In this document: positions 55,340-64,000 of the stretch, piece after piece
Layout of the letters: each line of letters begins with the position of its first letter
Numbering within the stretch: the first letter of the stretch is position 1
NCBI RefSeq assembly: GCF_019468465.1
Contig: NZ_CP080519.1
Span: forward strand, 8,363,001 to 8,427,000
Reading direction: 5' to 3'
Length of the DNA: 64,000 nt
DNA from: Amycolatopsis sp. DSM 110486
Lineage (GTDB): Bacteria; Actinomycetota; Actinomycetes; Mycobacteriales; Pseudonocardiaceae
The notes under the pieces: model-generated
Database searches by the model: none
What the model was told of the DNA's origin: nothing
The model's input: the letters and a program-made list of their open reading frames with translations, nothing else
Translations under genes and position numbers: made by a program

Positions 55340-55615
55340 CGGCCACGTCTCGGCCGGCAGCTACAGCAACGGCTGTCAACTCCTGAAGGACACGCGGAAG
55401 ACGAAGGCCCGACCATTTCGACTGAGCAGGATCCCAGCGGCTTGTTGTTCCGCAATCGTGACTACACCGATTGGAGGACTGTGACACTTTCTCGGATCCC
55501 GGTGGTTCGGTGTCCGTCGTTGCCTACTCGTTGTTTGGTAGCGGCGGCCATTGGGTCGGTCACGGGCGCCGGTGTTGTCGAAGCGCAGTGGTTGTCAGCA
55601 GTCTGATGAAGATGG

Positions 55616-55696
55616 ACGGTTCCCGCGTTCGCGCGTGGCTCTTCGCCTCAACTCGCCGACCAGCTCGTGGGCGACCGTGATCGGTCGCTGCGCCGG
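55616..55696 (-). repeat. Relaxase-gene fragment, 81 bp
   Basis: 76 of 81 bases match 36270-36350 inside the relaxase-helicase gene, same orientation. The minus strand reads AQRPITVAHELVGEL in the relaxase frame, then the match ends. Confidence 0.8.
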
Positions 55697-55778
55697 TGCC
55701 CACCCGAACCAGGTTCCGCACCACCCCGTCGGGCGGCGGCGCCTGGCCGGCGACTACCTGGGCCAGAGTCGACTCCGC

Positions 55779-55812
55779 CCAGGTGGGGCCAGTGTCCGTA
55801 CCCACGGCCGAC
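55779..55812 (+). repeat. 34-bp exact repeat, copy 2
   Basis: Identical to 3069-3102. Here no MFS-like coding follows, so the repeat is an isolated scrap. Confidence 0.8.
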
Positions 55813-56040
55813 CCGCCGGCCCGGCAGGACGCCGCCATCTCGAGGACCGTCGTCGCCGTGTCCATTCACCCTTCACGAAGCTCAGGCCGGTGCCCGGTTT
55901 CCGAGCAGTGCCAGGAATGTCTTCTCTCGACGGCCAATCGCGCCAGAAAGTGTTTTCACCAAAGCGAATCAGGCCGAGCGTCCATCTCGGACACCCAGCC
56001 TGACGGAAACGCCCTGCCCGGAATGAGAGGATGCCGTACG

Positions 56041-56091
56041 CCGTGAAGGGCGCTTTCGGGTTGTCCAGCGTCCCGAAAGCGCCTTTCACGG
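56041..56091 (-). terminator. Long perfect-like hairpin after the protease gene
   Basis: CCGTGAAGGGCGCTTTCGGG pairs with CCCGAAAGCGCCTTTCACGG across an 11-base loop, with a single G-T wobble. It lies 20 bases beyond the protease stop. Without a T-run it may act as an RNA-stabilising or bidirectional terminator element, or belong to a dispersed palindromic repeat family. Confidence 0.6.
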
Positions 56092-56110
56092 CCGGCAGGT
56101 GATCAGCTGC

Positions 56111-59100
56111 TCATTGCTGCCAGGGGTCGACGTAGGCGATGGTGGTCATCTCCACCTCCACGCCGGTCTCGAGGCTGCCCGCCGTGGCGCTCTGGCCGGT
56201 CACGTAGAACCGGACGCCGTCCTTCTTCGTGGTCATGGCGATCGCGTGGGCGCCGTCCGGGCCGCCGGCCAGGCCGTCGTACCGGCCGAGCCATGCCTGC
56301 CTGCCGGTGGCCGCGTCGTAGGCGATCGTCACGTAGTCGCTGCCCGCGCCGCTATCCGCGCTCGTGCCGGTGATGACCACCTTCTTGCCGTCGGGTGTGA
56401 CCACGATGCCCGATGACGTGTCGTCTTGGTGGGCCTTGCCGTCGAACCGCTGGAGCCACAGCCGCCTGCCGGTGCGCTCGTCGTAGGCGACCGTGGTCAT
56501 GTCGAACCCGGTGCCTGCGCCCTCCGTGTTGCCCGTGACGTACACCCGGCCCTGGGAAGCCGTGATGGCGTACGGGTTGTCGGTGGCGTGTCCCGGGCCG
56601 TCGTAGTTGTCCGACCACCGCACGGCGCCGGTGCGGGTGTCGTACGCGATGGTCGTCAGGTCGACCGCCGTCGCGCCCTCGGTGCTCGCACCGGTCACGA
56701 TGACCGAACGGCCGTCCTCCGACACCGTCATCGCGGACGGCATGTCGTAGCCGTGCGTCGGGCTGTCGTACCGGGCCACCCACTTCTGCTTGCCGGTGGC
56801 CGTGTCGTAGGCGACCGTGCCCCAGTCGTAGCCGGTCTCGGTCGGCCCCGGGCTCTGCCCGCTGACGAAGACCGTCCTGCCGTCCGGGGCCAGGGCGATC
56901 ATCCGGGCGTCGTCGGTCGCCTTGCCCGCGCCGTCGTAGGTCGTGGCCCAGACCTGCCTGCCGGTGGTGGCGTCGTAGGCGGCGGTGAAGAAATCGTCGA
57001 TGCCGCCGTCCGCGAGGGTCGTCATGCCCGTGACGTACACGCGCCTGCCGTCCTGGCTCACCACGATCCCGTTGCTCCAGGCAGTGAAGGCGCCCGGGCC
57101 GGTGTACCGCACCTCCCACTTCTGCCTGCCCGTCGCGGCGTCGTAGGCGATGGTGACGGCGTCGTTGCCGGTGGCGTCCGCGGCCGTGGCTCCCGTGACG
57201 TACAGCGTCCGCCCGTCCGGGCTCACCTGCATGTCGTGGGGCTCGGCGTACGTGCCTGCCGGGCCCGCGTACTTCGCCGACCACAGCTCGGCACCCGTCT
57301 TCGCGTCGTGGGCGACCGTGGCGATGCTCAGGTTGTACTGCCCGGGCGCCGAGCCGTAGTTGAGGCCGGTCACGAAAACCCGCTTGCCGTCGGGCGCGAG
57401 GACGACCTGCTCACCCGAGTCCTGCACGCCCGCGACGCCGTGATCCGCGGTCCACGCCTGGGCGACCGGGCGGACCACCATCGGGATCCGTACCTTGTGC
57501 CGGGCGTCGCGCCAGGTCAGCTGGCCGGAGACGTACGTGTTGACGGCCGCGCTGGTCCGGGTGAACGTCACGGTGAACGACTTCGTCTCGCCTCCACGCA
57601 GCGTGAGCCGGTCGGGCTTGACCTTCACCGACACGCCGGGCAGACCCGTCACCACCGGGGTGTACGTCGTCTGGTCGCGGCCGACGTTGGTCACCGAGCG
57701 CGTCACCGTCTGCGTGCCCGGCAAGCGCCCGATGGAGATCGACGGCGTGTTCAGGTCGCTGGGGTCGAACGACTTTCCCTTCTTCGCCTCGGCGTCGCAG
57801 GCGGTCTGGGTCACGCCTTTGGTGGTGTCGCACAGGAACGCGATCCAGTCGTCGGCGCCGCTGTCGAAGACCAGCCCCGGGTCCACGGCGCTGTTGGGCA
57901 CGACGTGCCCGGCGCCCTGTGCGAACGCGACCGCCGGGTCGCTGCCCGGCCCGTCGAGGACATCGCTGCCGGTCGTCATCATCGCCGACTTGACGGCCAT
58001 CGGCGACCAGTCCGGGTGCCGCTGCTTGAGCAGCGCCGCGAGCCCGGCGACGTGCGGTGCCGACATCGACGTGCCGCTCATGAGGTTGAAGTCCAGGCCG
58101 CCCTGTCCCGGCGGCGCGACCGCGGCGAGGATGTCCTGCCCGGGTGCCGTGAGGTCGGGCTTGAGCAGGTCACCGCCCGCGGCCGTGGACGGCCCGCGCG
58201 AGGAGAACGCGGCGATGTACGGCGCGGGCGTGTTGTAGGAGATCGTGGCCGCCGAGACCGACGCCGTGGCACCGGGCGTGGCGGCGTACGCCTGGATCGC
58301 AGCCTGGTTCGTGGCCGTCAGGTGCACGGTCGGCACGGCGTGGACGTCGGCGACGAGCCCGTCGTCGTCCGGGGTCGTGTTGACGAGGATCATGCCGACG
58401 CCGCCGGCCTCCTTCACCGCGCGGCTCTTGTTGATGCGTGCGTTGTTGCCCCGCTCGCAGACGACGATCTTCCCCGTCACCTTGGCGGGGTCGAGCACGG
58501 GCGTGCCGCCGTTGTCGACCGCGGCGTAACAGAGCCTCGCGAGCTGGTCGCTGGCCGTCGACTGCCCGGTCGTGGCCGCTCCGGAGTAGACGAGCGGCGC
58601 CGGGCCGGCCGCGGTGGTCGCGAGTGACGCGCCGGTGTGGGTGGTGCCGTCGCCGAGGGTGGCGGTGGCGGTCGTGCTCCGGTTGTGGGTGCTCGCGGCG
58701 ACCGTCGTCACCCACGGCGACGGGTGAGCGACCGTCGTGGCCGCCGGGCCGCTGTTTCCCGCGGAGGCCGAGACGAAGACCCCGGCCTCGGCCGCGGCGA
58801 GGAACGCGATCTCAATCGGGTCGAGCAGGTCGGTCGTGGTCCCCGAGACGGAGAAGTTGAGCACGTCGACACCGTCGGCCACGGCCTGGTCGATGGCGGC
58901 GACGATGTCGGAGGTGGCACCCGAGGCGGTCGAGCCGTCCTCGCTGGACCACAGCGCCTTGTAGGCGGCGATCCGGGCGCGCGGCGCCATGCCGGTGATC
59001 GCACCGAGCACGGACATCGGGCCGGTAGCCGCCACGCCGTGGTTGCCGCCCGCGGTCGAAGCGGTATGGGTGCCGTGCCCGTTGTAGTCACGCGGGGAGG

Positions 59101-59854
59101 GGAACTCCCACGGCATCGCGCTCGTGACACCCGCGTCGCCGCCCCACGCCGCGTCGAAGTGCCGCGCGGCGACGATCTTGCCTGTGCAGTCGTCCGGCTG
59201 CCACGAGGCGTTCGCGACCGTTTCGCACGTGCCGTGGAAGTCGCTCAGCGGCGCGTACATCTTCCCATCGGTGTCGGGGTTGGCGAAGCTCGCGCTGTCG
59301 GGCCAGATGCCGCTGTCGATCACGCCGATGACCAGGCCCTCGCCCGCGCCTTCCGGGCCCTGCATCTGGTCCCACAGCCCGCCCGGCTTGTCCAGACCGA
59401 GGAAGCCGGCGGTCGACGAGGTCTGCGTGGTGACCTTCCGGTCGGCGGTGACCGCGACGACGTCGGGCATCGCCCGCAGCTGCGCGGCCTGCGCGCCGGT
59501 CAGGTCGGCCGCGAACCCGTCGAAGGAGTAGACGTAGGTGCTGCGCTTCTTCGCGCCCACCGCCCGCGCCGCCTGGTCCTGCCGGCCCCGGACGTGGTCG
59601 GCGTACTCCGCGACTTGCGCCGACCTGGGGTTGACCTTGCGGCCGCGAGCCGGCTTGGTCGGCGGCAGCCCGGCGACGCCACCGTCGTAGGCGACGACGG
59701 GATCCAGCGCCATCTGGACGATATAGGTCTGCCGCGCCGCGGCGGTGCCGGGTTCGGCCGCGGCGGCGACGGGCGTCACCGCCGACGCCACCACCGCGAC
59801 CGCCACGGCGGCCGGCAGCCACCGCCGGGCTCTGGACATTGTGGACCGTTCCAT
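56111..59854 (-). CDS. Secreted subtilisin-like protease with propeller tail
   Basis: 1247 residues. Signal peptide 1-33 (RRWLPAAVAVAVVASAVTPV), then an I9-type propeptide at ~42-138 (TYIVQMALDPVVAYDGG; YVYSFDGFAADLTGAQA). The S8 domain has LVIGVIDSGIWPDS (Asp180), RDYNGHGTHTASTAGG (His260), VSASAGNSGP (Asn367) and LMSGTSMSAPHVAG (Ser596), with a PA domain inserted (~415-530, GKIVVCERGNNARINKSRAV). An Fn3-like domain follows (~690-800). From ~810 six or seven repeats of VxxAYDxxTGxxxW form a PQQ/beta-propeller-like tail. It probably works outside the cell on large substrates. Divergent from the LAL regulator. Confidence 0.93.
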   Translation of the reverse strand: MERSTMSRARRWLPAAVAVAVVASAVTPVAAAAEPGTAAARQTYIVQMALDPVVAYDGGVAGLPPTKPARGRKVNPRSAQVAEYADHVRGRQDQAARAVGAKKRSTYVYSFDGFAADLTGAQAAQLRAMPDVVAVTADRKVTTQTSSTAGFLGLDKPGGLWDQMQGPEGAGEGLVIGVIDSGIWPDSASFANPDTDGKMYAPLSDFHGTCETVANASWQPDDCTGKIVAARHFDAAWGGDAGVTSAMPWEFPSPRDYNGHGTHTASTAGGNHGVAATGPMSVLGAITGMAPRARIAAYKALWSSEDGSTASGATSDIVAAIDQAVADGVDVLNFSVSGTTTDLLDPIEIAFLAAAEAGVFVSASAGNSGPAATTVAHPSPWVTTVAASTHNRSTTATATLGDGTTHTGASLATTAAGPAPLVYSGAATTGQSTASDQLARLCYAAVDNGGTPVLDPAKVTGKIVVCERGNNARINKSRAVKEAGGVGMILVNTTPDDDGLVADVHAVPTVHLTATNQAAIQAYAATPGATASVSAATISYNTPAPYIAAFSSRGPSTAAGGDLLKPDLTAPGQDILAAVAPPGQGGLDFNLMSGTSMSAPHVAGLAALLKQRHPDWSPMAVKSAMMTTGSDVLDGPGSDPAVAFAQGAGHVVPNSAVDPGLVFDSGADDWIAFLCDTTKGVTQTACDAEAKKGKSFDPSDLNTPSISIGRLPGTQTVTRSVTNVGRDQTTYTPVVTGLPGVSVKVKPDRLTLRGGETKSFTVTFTRTSAAVNTYVSGQLTWRDARHKVRIPMVVRPVAQAWTADHGVAGVQDSGEQVVLAPDGKRVFVTGLNYGSAPGQYNLSIATVAHDAKTGAELWSAKYAGPAGTYAEPHDMQVSPDGRTLYVTGATAADATGNDAVTIAYDAATGRQKWEVRYTGPGAFTAWSNGIVVSQDGRRVYVTGMTTLADGGIDDFFTAAYDATTGRQVWATTYDGAGKATDDARMIALAPDGRTVFVSGQSPGPTETGYDWGTVAYDTATGKQKWVARYDSPTHGYDMPSAMTVSEDGRSVIVTGASTEGATAVDLTTIAYDTRTGAVRWSDNYDGPGHATDNPYAITASQGRVYVTGNTEGAGTGFDMTTVAYDERTGRRLWLQRFDGKAHQDDTSSGIVVTPDGKKVVITGTSADSGAGSDYVTIAYDAATGRQAWLGRYDGLAGGPDGAHAIAMTTKKDGVRFYVTGQSATAGSLETGVEVEMTTIAYVDPWQQ

Positions 59855-59985
59855 CGCTCACCCTCCGCGTCGAGAATTTCGCTGACGCTAGCGACGGACC
59901 ACCCGGGTGCCATCCGTACCGCACACGGAAGAATGGCGGTAACCTAGGCCGACCAGGGAGAACGCGGCATGAGTGAGGTTGGCGG
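59855..59985. promoter_or_regulatory. Divergent promoter region, protease/LAL regulator
   Basis: 131 bp between two divergent start codons. No clear boxes can be defined. GAGGGTGAGCG-type purine stretches close to the protease start may be its ribosome binding site. A shared operator is likely but not visible. Confidence 0.45.
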
Positions 59986-62832
59986 ATGATCTCGGGAGCG
60001 CCGACCACCAGGGCGGACCCGCCCGCCGGTGCACTGATCGGTCGGGCAGCGGAGCTGGCCCTGGCCCAGACGGCGATCACCGCCACCCCGTCGGTCTTGC
60101 TGATCGAGGGCGAGGCCGGGATCGGCAAGAGCCGCTTGGTCCGCGAGCTGCTCGCCCTGCCCCCGGCCGCCGAGCGCCGGGTCCTCGTCGGCCAGTGCGA
60201 ACAGCTCCAGGAGCCGCTGCCGCTCTCGGCTCTCCTCGACGCGTTCCGGCAGGCGGGCCCGCTGACCGGCGGCGCACTCAACCCGGTGATCGGCGCGCTG
60301 GCCCCGTTGTTGCCCGAGGTCGCCGCGTACCTGCCGCCGCCCCCGCCGCCGCTCTCCGACCCGGGCGCGGACCGGCACCGCGTGTTCCGCGCGGCCGTCG
60401 CTCTCCTCGACCGGGTCGGCCCTCTGCTGCTCGTGCTCGAGGACGTGCACTGGGCTGATCCCGTGACGCTGGACTTCCTCGCCTTCCTCGCCGCGCACCT
60501 CCCACCGGAGCTGGCGCTGATCATCACCGCGCGCACCGAGACCGGCCGGCTGCCGATCCGGGAGGCGCTGGCCCGCGCCCCGTCGGGTGCCGCCCGCGTC
60601 GTGGGCCTGCGCCCGCTCGACCGCGTCGAGGTCGCGCAGCTCGCCGGCGGGATCCTCGCCACGCCACCCGCGCCGGCCTTCGCCGAGCGGCTCTACGAGA
60701 AAACCGGCGGCATCCCCTTCGTGGTGGAGGAGGTGCTCCGCACCTATCTGGAGGAGCCGGGTGAGCTGTCGGGGCGGCCGGAGGCGCTCGACGACCTCGC
60801 GGTGCCGACCGTGCTGCGCGACGTGGTCCTGCAGCGCCTCTTCTCCCTCGGCAACGACGCCCGCGAGATCCTCGACGCGGCCGCCGTCACCGGTCTGGTG
60901 ACCGATGACGCCCTGCTCGCCGAGGTGACCGGGCGCGACTCGGCCGGGATCGCAAACGCGCTCGCCCGCGCGCAGGAGGTCGGGCTCCTGCAGGAGGACA
61001 ACCGGCACAGCAGGTTCCGGCACGCGCTCGCACGGCAGGTCGTGTACGAGTCGGTGCCCGCAGCGCGGCGGCGGTGGCTGCACCTGCGCACTGGTCGCGC
61101 GCTCGAGGCACGCCACGCCTCCCCCGCCCGGCTCGCGCACCACTACCTGCAGGCCGGTCACCACGCCGAGATGGTGGTCCACGCGGAGGCTGCGGCCGAG
61201 ACCGCGCTCGCCCACGGCAACGACGCCACCGCCGCGCGGTTCCTGTTGACGGCGCTCGGCGCGGACGGAGTCGCGCAGGAGCTCCGGGTCCGGCTCGCGG
61301 TGAAGCTCGGCCGGGCCGCCGTCGACGGGCTCGCGCACGCCGAGGCGCTGCCGATCGTCGACCGGCTGCTGGCCACCGAGCGGCTGCCCGTCGCGGTCCG
61401 GGGCGAGCTGCGGTTCGCGCACGGCCGCCTGCTCCGGCAATCCGGCGACGCCCGAGCCGGTCACTTGGAGATCGAGCGTGCCGTCGAGGACCTCGCGGAC
61501 GAGCCCGCCCTTCTCGGGCGCGCACTCGCCGTCCTGGCCGCGCCCGAGACCGTCACGGGCAGGCACGTCCACGAGCACCTCGCCCGCTGCGACGAGGCGG
61601 CGGTGGCGGCGCGCCGCAGCGGTGACCGCGGTGTCGACGTTGCCGTGCGGATCACGCGGGCGGGCCTGTTGATGGAGCTGGGCCGGCCGGACGGCTGGCC
61701 GCTGGTCGACGAGCTGCTCGGTGGCGACGGCCTGTCCGCCCGCGAGCGCGCCCGCGCGTGCCTGAACTGGGCGCAGGGGGCGCTGCACGCGGGCCGTCTG
61801 GACCACGCGGAGGCGTTGCTCGCGGAGGGGCGGCGGGTCGCCGACCACGCGGAGTACCTGCGGGTAGCGGTGGTGCTCGACCTGGTGACGGCAGCGGTTG
61901 ACCACGCGGCGGGCCGGTGGGACGGCCTGCTGGACCGGGTCCGGCTGATCGGCGGCACCCACGCCGCGTTCGGGGCAGCGGCGCTGGATTCGCGGCTGCT
62001 CCGGGGTTCGCTGCTCGCGGCGATCGGGCCGGCGGAGGAGGCTGCGGAGTGCTTCGGCGAGGTCATCGCCGTCGCGGAGCGGGTCGGGGCCGTGTGGCCG
62101 CTCATCTCGGCACGGACCGCCATGGCGCGGCTGCTGCTGACGCTGGACGACGCAGGCGGCGCCGCCGAGCACGCCCGGGCCGCGATCACCCAGGTCCGCG
62201 CGAAGGGGAACTGGGTGTGGGGTGGTGAGGCCGTGCTGTGCCTGGCGGAGGCGCTGGGCCGGGCAGCTGAGGTCGCGGCCGTCGTCGACGAGCTGGCGGC
62301 GGGTCTCGACCAGACCGACGCACCCCGCGCGCGGGGTGCTCTCCTTGCCGCACAGGCAATCCTGGCCCCCGACGGCGAGACCGGCCGGCTCCTCGACGAG
62401 GCCCGCGTCGTCACGGCGGGCGGGGGCTTGAGCTACGAGGAGGCGCAGGCCGCCGAACGGCTGGGGCTGTTGCGCTGCGGGCACGGGGACCCGCGTGGCG
62501 GCGCGGACCTGGAGGCCGCGTTGCGACGGTACGGCGCGCTGCACGCCGCCCGTGACATCGCCCGCGTCTGCCGCGCGATGCGGCTGCACAACGTGCCGAT
62601 CCCCTATCCGTGGCGAGGCGGGCGGCCCGCGCTCGGGCAGACGCTGTCGGCGCAGGAGCACCGCGTGGCCGCCCTCGCGGCGGCGGGCCGGACGAACCGG
62701 GAGATCGCGACCGAGCTGTTCCTGTCCCGCCGCACGGTCGAGAGCCACGTCTCGAGCGCGCTGCGCAAGCTCGGTTGCTCGTCCCGCAAGGACCTGGCGG
62801 GCCCTCTCCTCGACGACTCCAAGCCCGCGTGA
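59986..62832 (+). CDS. LAL-type LuxR regulator with AAA ATPase
   Basis: 948 residues. An N-terminal NTPase has Walker A LLIEGEAGIGKSRLVRELL at ~41-56 and Walker B LLLVLEDVHWADPVTLDF at ~147-162. A helical TPR-like middle follows (for example AARFLLTALGADGVAQELRV). The C-terminal LuxR helix-turn-helix is LSAQEHRVAALAAAGRTNRE and FLSRRTVESHVSSALRKLGC at ~885-943. LAL regulators activate transcription on binding ATP and an inducer. The gene starts 131 bp from the divergent protease gene, which it may control. Intact and of normal length. Confidence 0.92.
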   Translation: MISGAPTTRADPPAGALIGRAAELALAQTAITATPSVLLIEGEAGIGKSRLVRELLALPPAAERRVLVGQCEQLQEPLPLSALLDAFRQAGPLTGGALNPVIGALAPLLPEVAAYLPPPPPPLSDPGADRHRVFRAAVALLDRVGPLLLVLEDVHWADPVTLDFLAFLAAHLPPELALIITARTETGRLPIREALARAPSGAARVVGLRPLDRVEVAQLAGGILATPPAPAFAERLYEKTGGIPFVVEEVLRTYLEEPGELSGRPEALDDLAVPTVLRDVVLQRLFSLGNDAREILDAAAVTGLVTDDALLAEVTGRDSAGIANALARAQEVGLLQEDNRHSRFRHALARQVVYESVPAARRRWLHLRTGRALEARHASPARLAHHYLQAGHHAEMVVHAEAAAETALAHGNDATAARFLLTALGADGVAQELRVRLAVKLGRAAVDGLAHAEALPIVDRLLATERLPVAVRGELRFAHGRLLRQSGDARAGHLEIERAVEDLADEPALLGRALAVLAAPETVTGRHVHEHLARCDEAAVAARRSGDRGVDVAVRITRAGLLMELGRPDGWPLVDELLGGDGLSARERARACLNWAQGALHAGRLDHAEALLAEGRRVADHAEYLRVAVVLDLVTAAVDHAAGRWDGLLDRVRLIGGTHAAFGAAALDSRLLRGSLLAAIGPAEEAAECFGEVIAVAERVGAVWPLISARTAMARLLLTLDDAGGAAEHARAAITQVRAKGNWVWGGEAVLCLAEALGRAAEVAAVVDELAAGLDQTDAPRARGALLAAQAILAPDGETGRLLDEARVVTAGGGLSYEEAQAAERLGLLRCGHGDPRGGADLEAALRRYGALHAARDIARVCRAMRLHNVPIPYPWRGGRPALGQTLSAQEHRVAALAAAGRTNREIATELFLSRRTVESHVSSALRKLGCSSRKDLAGPLLDDSKPA

Positions 62833-62880
62833 CGCGGAAGGCCGGGCCCGCGGGGTGGGCCTGGCCTGCGTTCCGCGAAC

Positions 62881-63026
62881 TCAGTGCGGTGCGGCGAAGA
62901 ACGCCTGGATGCCGCCGACCACGACCTCGGGCACCTCGTGCGATGCGAAGTGGCCGCCTTTCTCGAACCGGCTCCGGTGCACGATGTTGGAGTCATCCCG
63001 CTCCGCGAAGGTCTGGCTCGTGCTTG
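62881..63026 (-). pseudogene. Epoxide hydrolase C-terminal remnant
   Basis: Minus-strand frame ending TGA 62881 reads FAERDDSNIVHRSRFEKGGH, FASHEVPEVVVGGIQAFFAA. This is the final part of an epoxide-hydrolase-like alpha/beta hydrolase including the catalytic His (GGHFASHEVP). Upstream of ~63026 the gene is replaced by a recombinase fragment. Confidence 0.65.
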
Positions 63027-63084
63027 ACACGGACGCCCGCGCGTACGAGCCGGCAACTGGGCCGACCGGATCAAGGCCGTGCCG

Positions 63085-63419
63085 GGGCGTCCGTGGTTCC
63101 AGTGCGAGTCCAGTCGTCGGTTGCAGATGCCGCAGCGGATCAGGCCGGCGAGTGCGAACCTCCGCAGACGGCCGTCGTTAGTGGGTCGCGGTGCACGGAT
63201 CTGCTGCGCGGTGACGAAGTCCTGTTCGGTGACGAGGGCTGGATGCGCAGCCCTCGATGACAGCGCCGGCGTTGATCTCGGGTTGCCTGTTCCGTTGGCG
63301 CGGCGGTTCCAGGTTTGCCGGCCGGTGTAGCGCGGGTTGGCGAGGATCACGGCGACGGTGCGCAGCGTCCAGGCGCTGCGGGTTCGGTGGCGGTTGCGGT
63401 CGGGGTCGGCGCTGGATGG
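63085..63419 (-). pseudogene. Serine recombinase internal fragment
   Basis: Minus-strand frame reads SSADPDRNRHRTRSAWTLRT, VAVILANPRYTGRQTWNRRA, ALVTEQDFVTAQQIRAPRPT and LAGLIRCGICNRRLDSHWNH, the recombinase and zinc-ribbon part of a large serine recombinase. It resembles the same region of the dead recombinase at 8.7-9.7 kb but is not identical. It is cut at both ends, by hydrolase remnant on one side and Rhs sequence on the other. Confidence 0.75.
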
Positions 63420-64000
63420 TACGCCGACCCGCAGTGCACCCCCGGCATGACCATGCCGGCCCCGGAAGCGAACACGCTGGCCTGTTACCCGGTCTACTGG
63501 ACCCCGGGCGGCGCGACCGATCCGGTACTCGACTGGTTCAACAAGTACCTGGTCACCGACATCACCGACGACGGCCGCATCGCCGGCAGCAGCGGCGCCG
63601 GTTCGGCCCTGTCGCAACAAACCGTGACGCACTACGACTACCTCGGCGGCGGTGCCTGGCACTACGACGAGAACTACCTCTCCGACCCGAAGACCCGCAC
63701 CTGGTCGATGTGGCGTGGCTACGGCACCGTGAAGACCACCGTCGGCCAGGCCACCAGTGACCCGTCCGGGCCCCCGACGGTAACCCAGACGCAGTACCTG
63801 CGGGGCATGGACGGAGACACTCTGCCCGGCGGCGGCAAGCGGAGCGTGTCGGTGACCGACAGCCTCGGCGAGGCCGTCGCGGACAGCTCGGCGTTGCCGA
63901 GCTTCACGCGGGAGTCGCTGACCTACCTCGACGGCACGGTCATCACCGATACGATCAACGACCCGTGGATCTCCGCGGCGAACGCGACCAACACCAACGG
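63420..64000 (+). CDS. SpvB/Rhs-type protein fragment, open at right edge
   Basis: Open plus-strand frame from 63420 to the window end (about 193 codons), reading YADPQCTPGMTMPAPEANTL, DPVLDWFNKYLVTDITDDGR, YDYLGGGAWHYDENYLSDPK, WSMWRGYGTVKTTVG, QYLRGMDGDTLPGGGKR. It is homologous to residues ~680-900 of the SpvB/Rhs toxin at 45350. The N-terminal third is missing and the frame abuts a recombinase fragment, so the gene is 5' truncated. Whether the toxin end is intact lies outside the window. Confidence 0.8.

Larger units (their letters stand above)
55340..56040. other. Relic DNA between Imm32 and the protease
   Basis: No intact gene. It holds an 81-bp relaxase-gene fragment (55616-55696) and the second copy of a 34-bp repeat (55779-55812). 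A minus-strand frame across both (MDTATTVLEMAASCRAGGSA ...) is not recognisable. Confidence 0.5.

Noticed and set aside
56426..58627. 733-codon plus-strand open frame
   Set aside because: Antisense shadow of the subtilisin gene.
59944..62748. 934-codon minus-strand open frame
   Set aside because: Antisense shadow of the LAL regulator gene, Arg/Gln-rich without any domain.

Overview
The window is high-GC actinobacterial DNA. The mix of a type VII (ESX)-associated gene set with a DUF3558 lipoprotein and YbaB-like partners, Lsr2, very large secreted Rhs proteins, LamG-type surface protein remains, a large LuxR (LAL) regulator and IS3/IS5/IS110/IS630 elements points to the Pseudonocardiaceae (Amycolatopsis-like). 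The genus is inferred from gene content only. Much of the window is accessory DNA: a decayed integrative/conjugative element mixed with polymorphic-toxin loci and nested insertion sequences.

Layout. 1-4.5 kb: an Imm32-like gene running off the left edge, a broken Hint-type toxin with a DUF4240 immunity gene carrying an in-frame amber codon, a fragment of an MFS transporter, a small CxxC protein and a YceI-like gene. 4.9-8.7 kb: two truncated head-to-head copies of one IS3 element, one interrupted by an IS110 element and the other by a second IS3-family element with a 3-bp target duplication. 8.7-9.8 kb: a dead serine recombinase. 9.9-12.4 kb: a tightly coupled minus-strand operon (YbaB-like, small protein, two WXG100/ESX-type proteins, DUF3558 lipoprotein). 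12.8-14.9 kb: a frameshifted tyrosine integrase between two AbrB-like genes. 15.1-16.8 kb: a plasmid-type replication/hypothetical protein. 16.8-20 kb: a metabolic cassette (KAS III-like, TetR-like, cupin, MetE/UroD-like). 20.6-27.2 kb: conjugation genes (VirB4-like ATPase, hypothetical, NlpC/P60 hydrolase, VirD4-like coupling protein, DUF4913) followed by Lsr2. 27.7-35.4 kb: a 2214-aa Rhs protein with a restriction-endonuclease-like toxin tip, an immunity candidate and a broken second immunity gene. 35.6-40.7 kb: a TrwC/MobF relaxase-helicase that has lost its N-terminal catalytic end. 40.8-41.5 kb: a detached toxin tip with a DUF6959 immunity partner. 41.6-42.5 kb: an intact IS5 element. 42.9-45.3 kb: a decayed LamG protein. 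45.35-52.6 kb: a 2260-aa SpvB/Rhs/Hint/HNH toxin and its overlapping immunity gene. 52.6-55.9 kb: remnants of an nSTAND NTPase, a serine recombinase and another toxin gene cut by IS630, then an Imm32 gene and a duplicated piece of the relaxase gene. 56.1-62.8 kb: healthy genes, a secreted subtilisin with a propeller tail diverging from a LAL regulator. 62.9-64 kb: tail of an epoxide hydrolase, piece of a serine recombinase, and the middle of a third SpvB/Rhs protein running off the right edge.

How the parts work together. Relaxase, coupling protein, VirB4-like ATPase and NlpC hydrolase would have formed the DNA-transfer machine of an ICE, with integrase and AbrB genes as the integration module and Lsr2 as a silencer of foreign DNA. 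The truncated relaxase and frameshifted integrase suggest the element can no longer move by itself. The Rhs/Hint proteins and their immunity genes form an arsenal of swappable toxin tips. At least five toxin-immunity modules in different states of decay are visible. Several breaks are single-base shifts in short homopolymers, so true decay and sequencing error cannot be told apart from this sequence alone.
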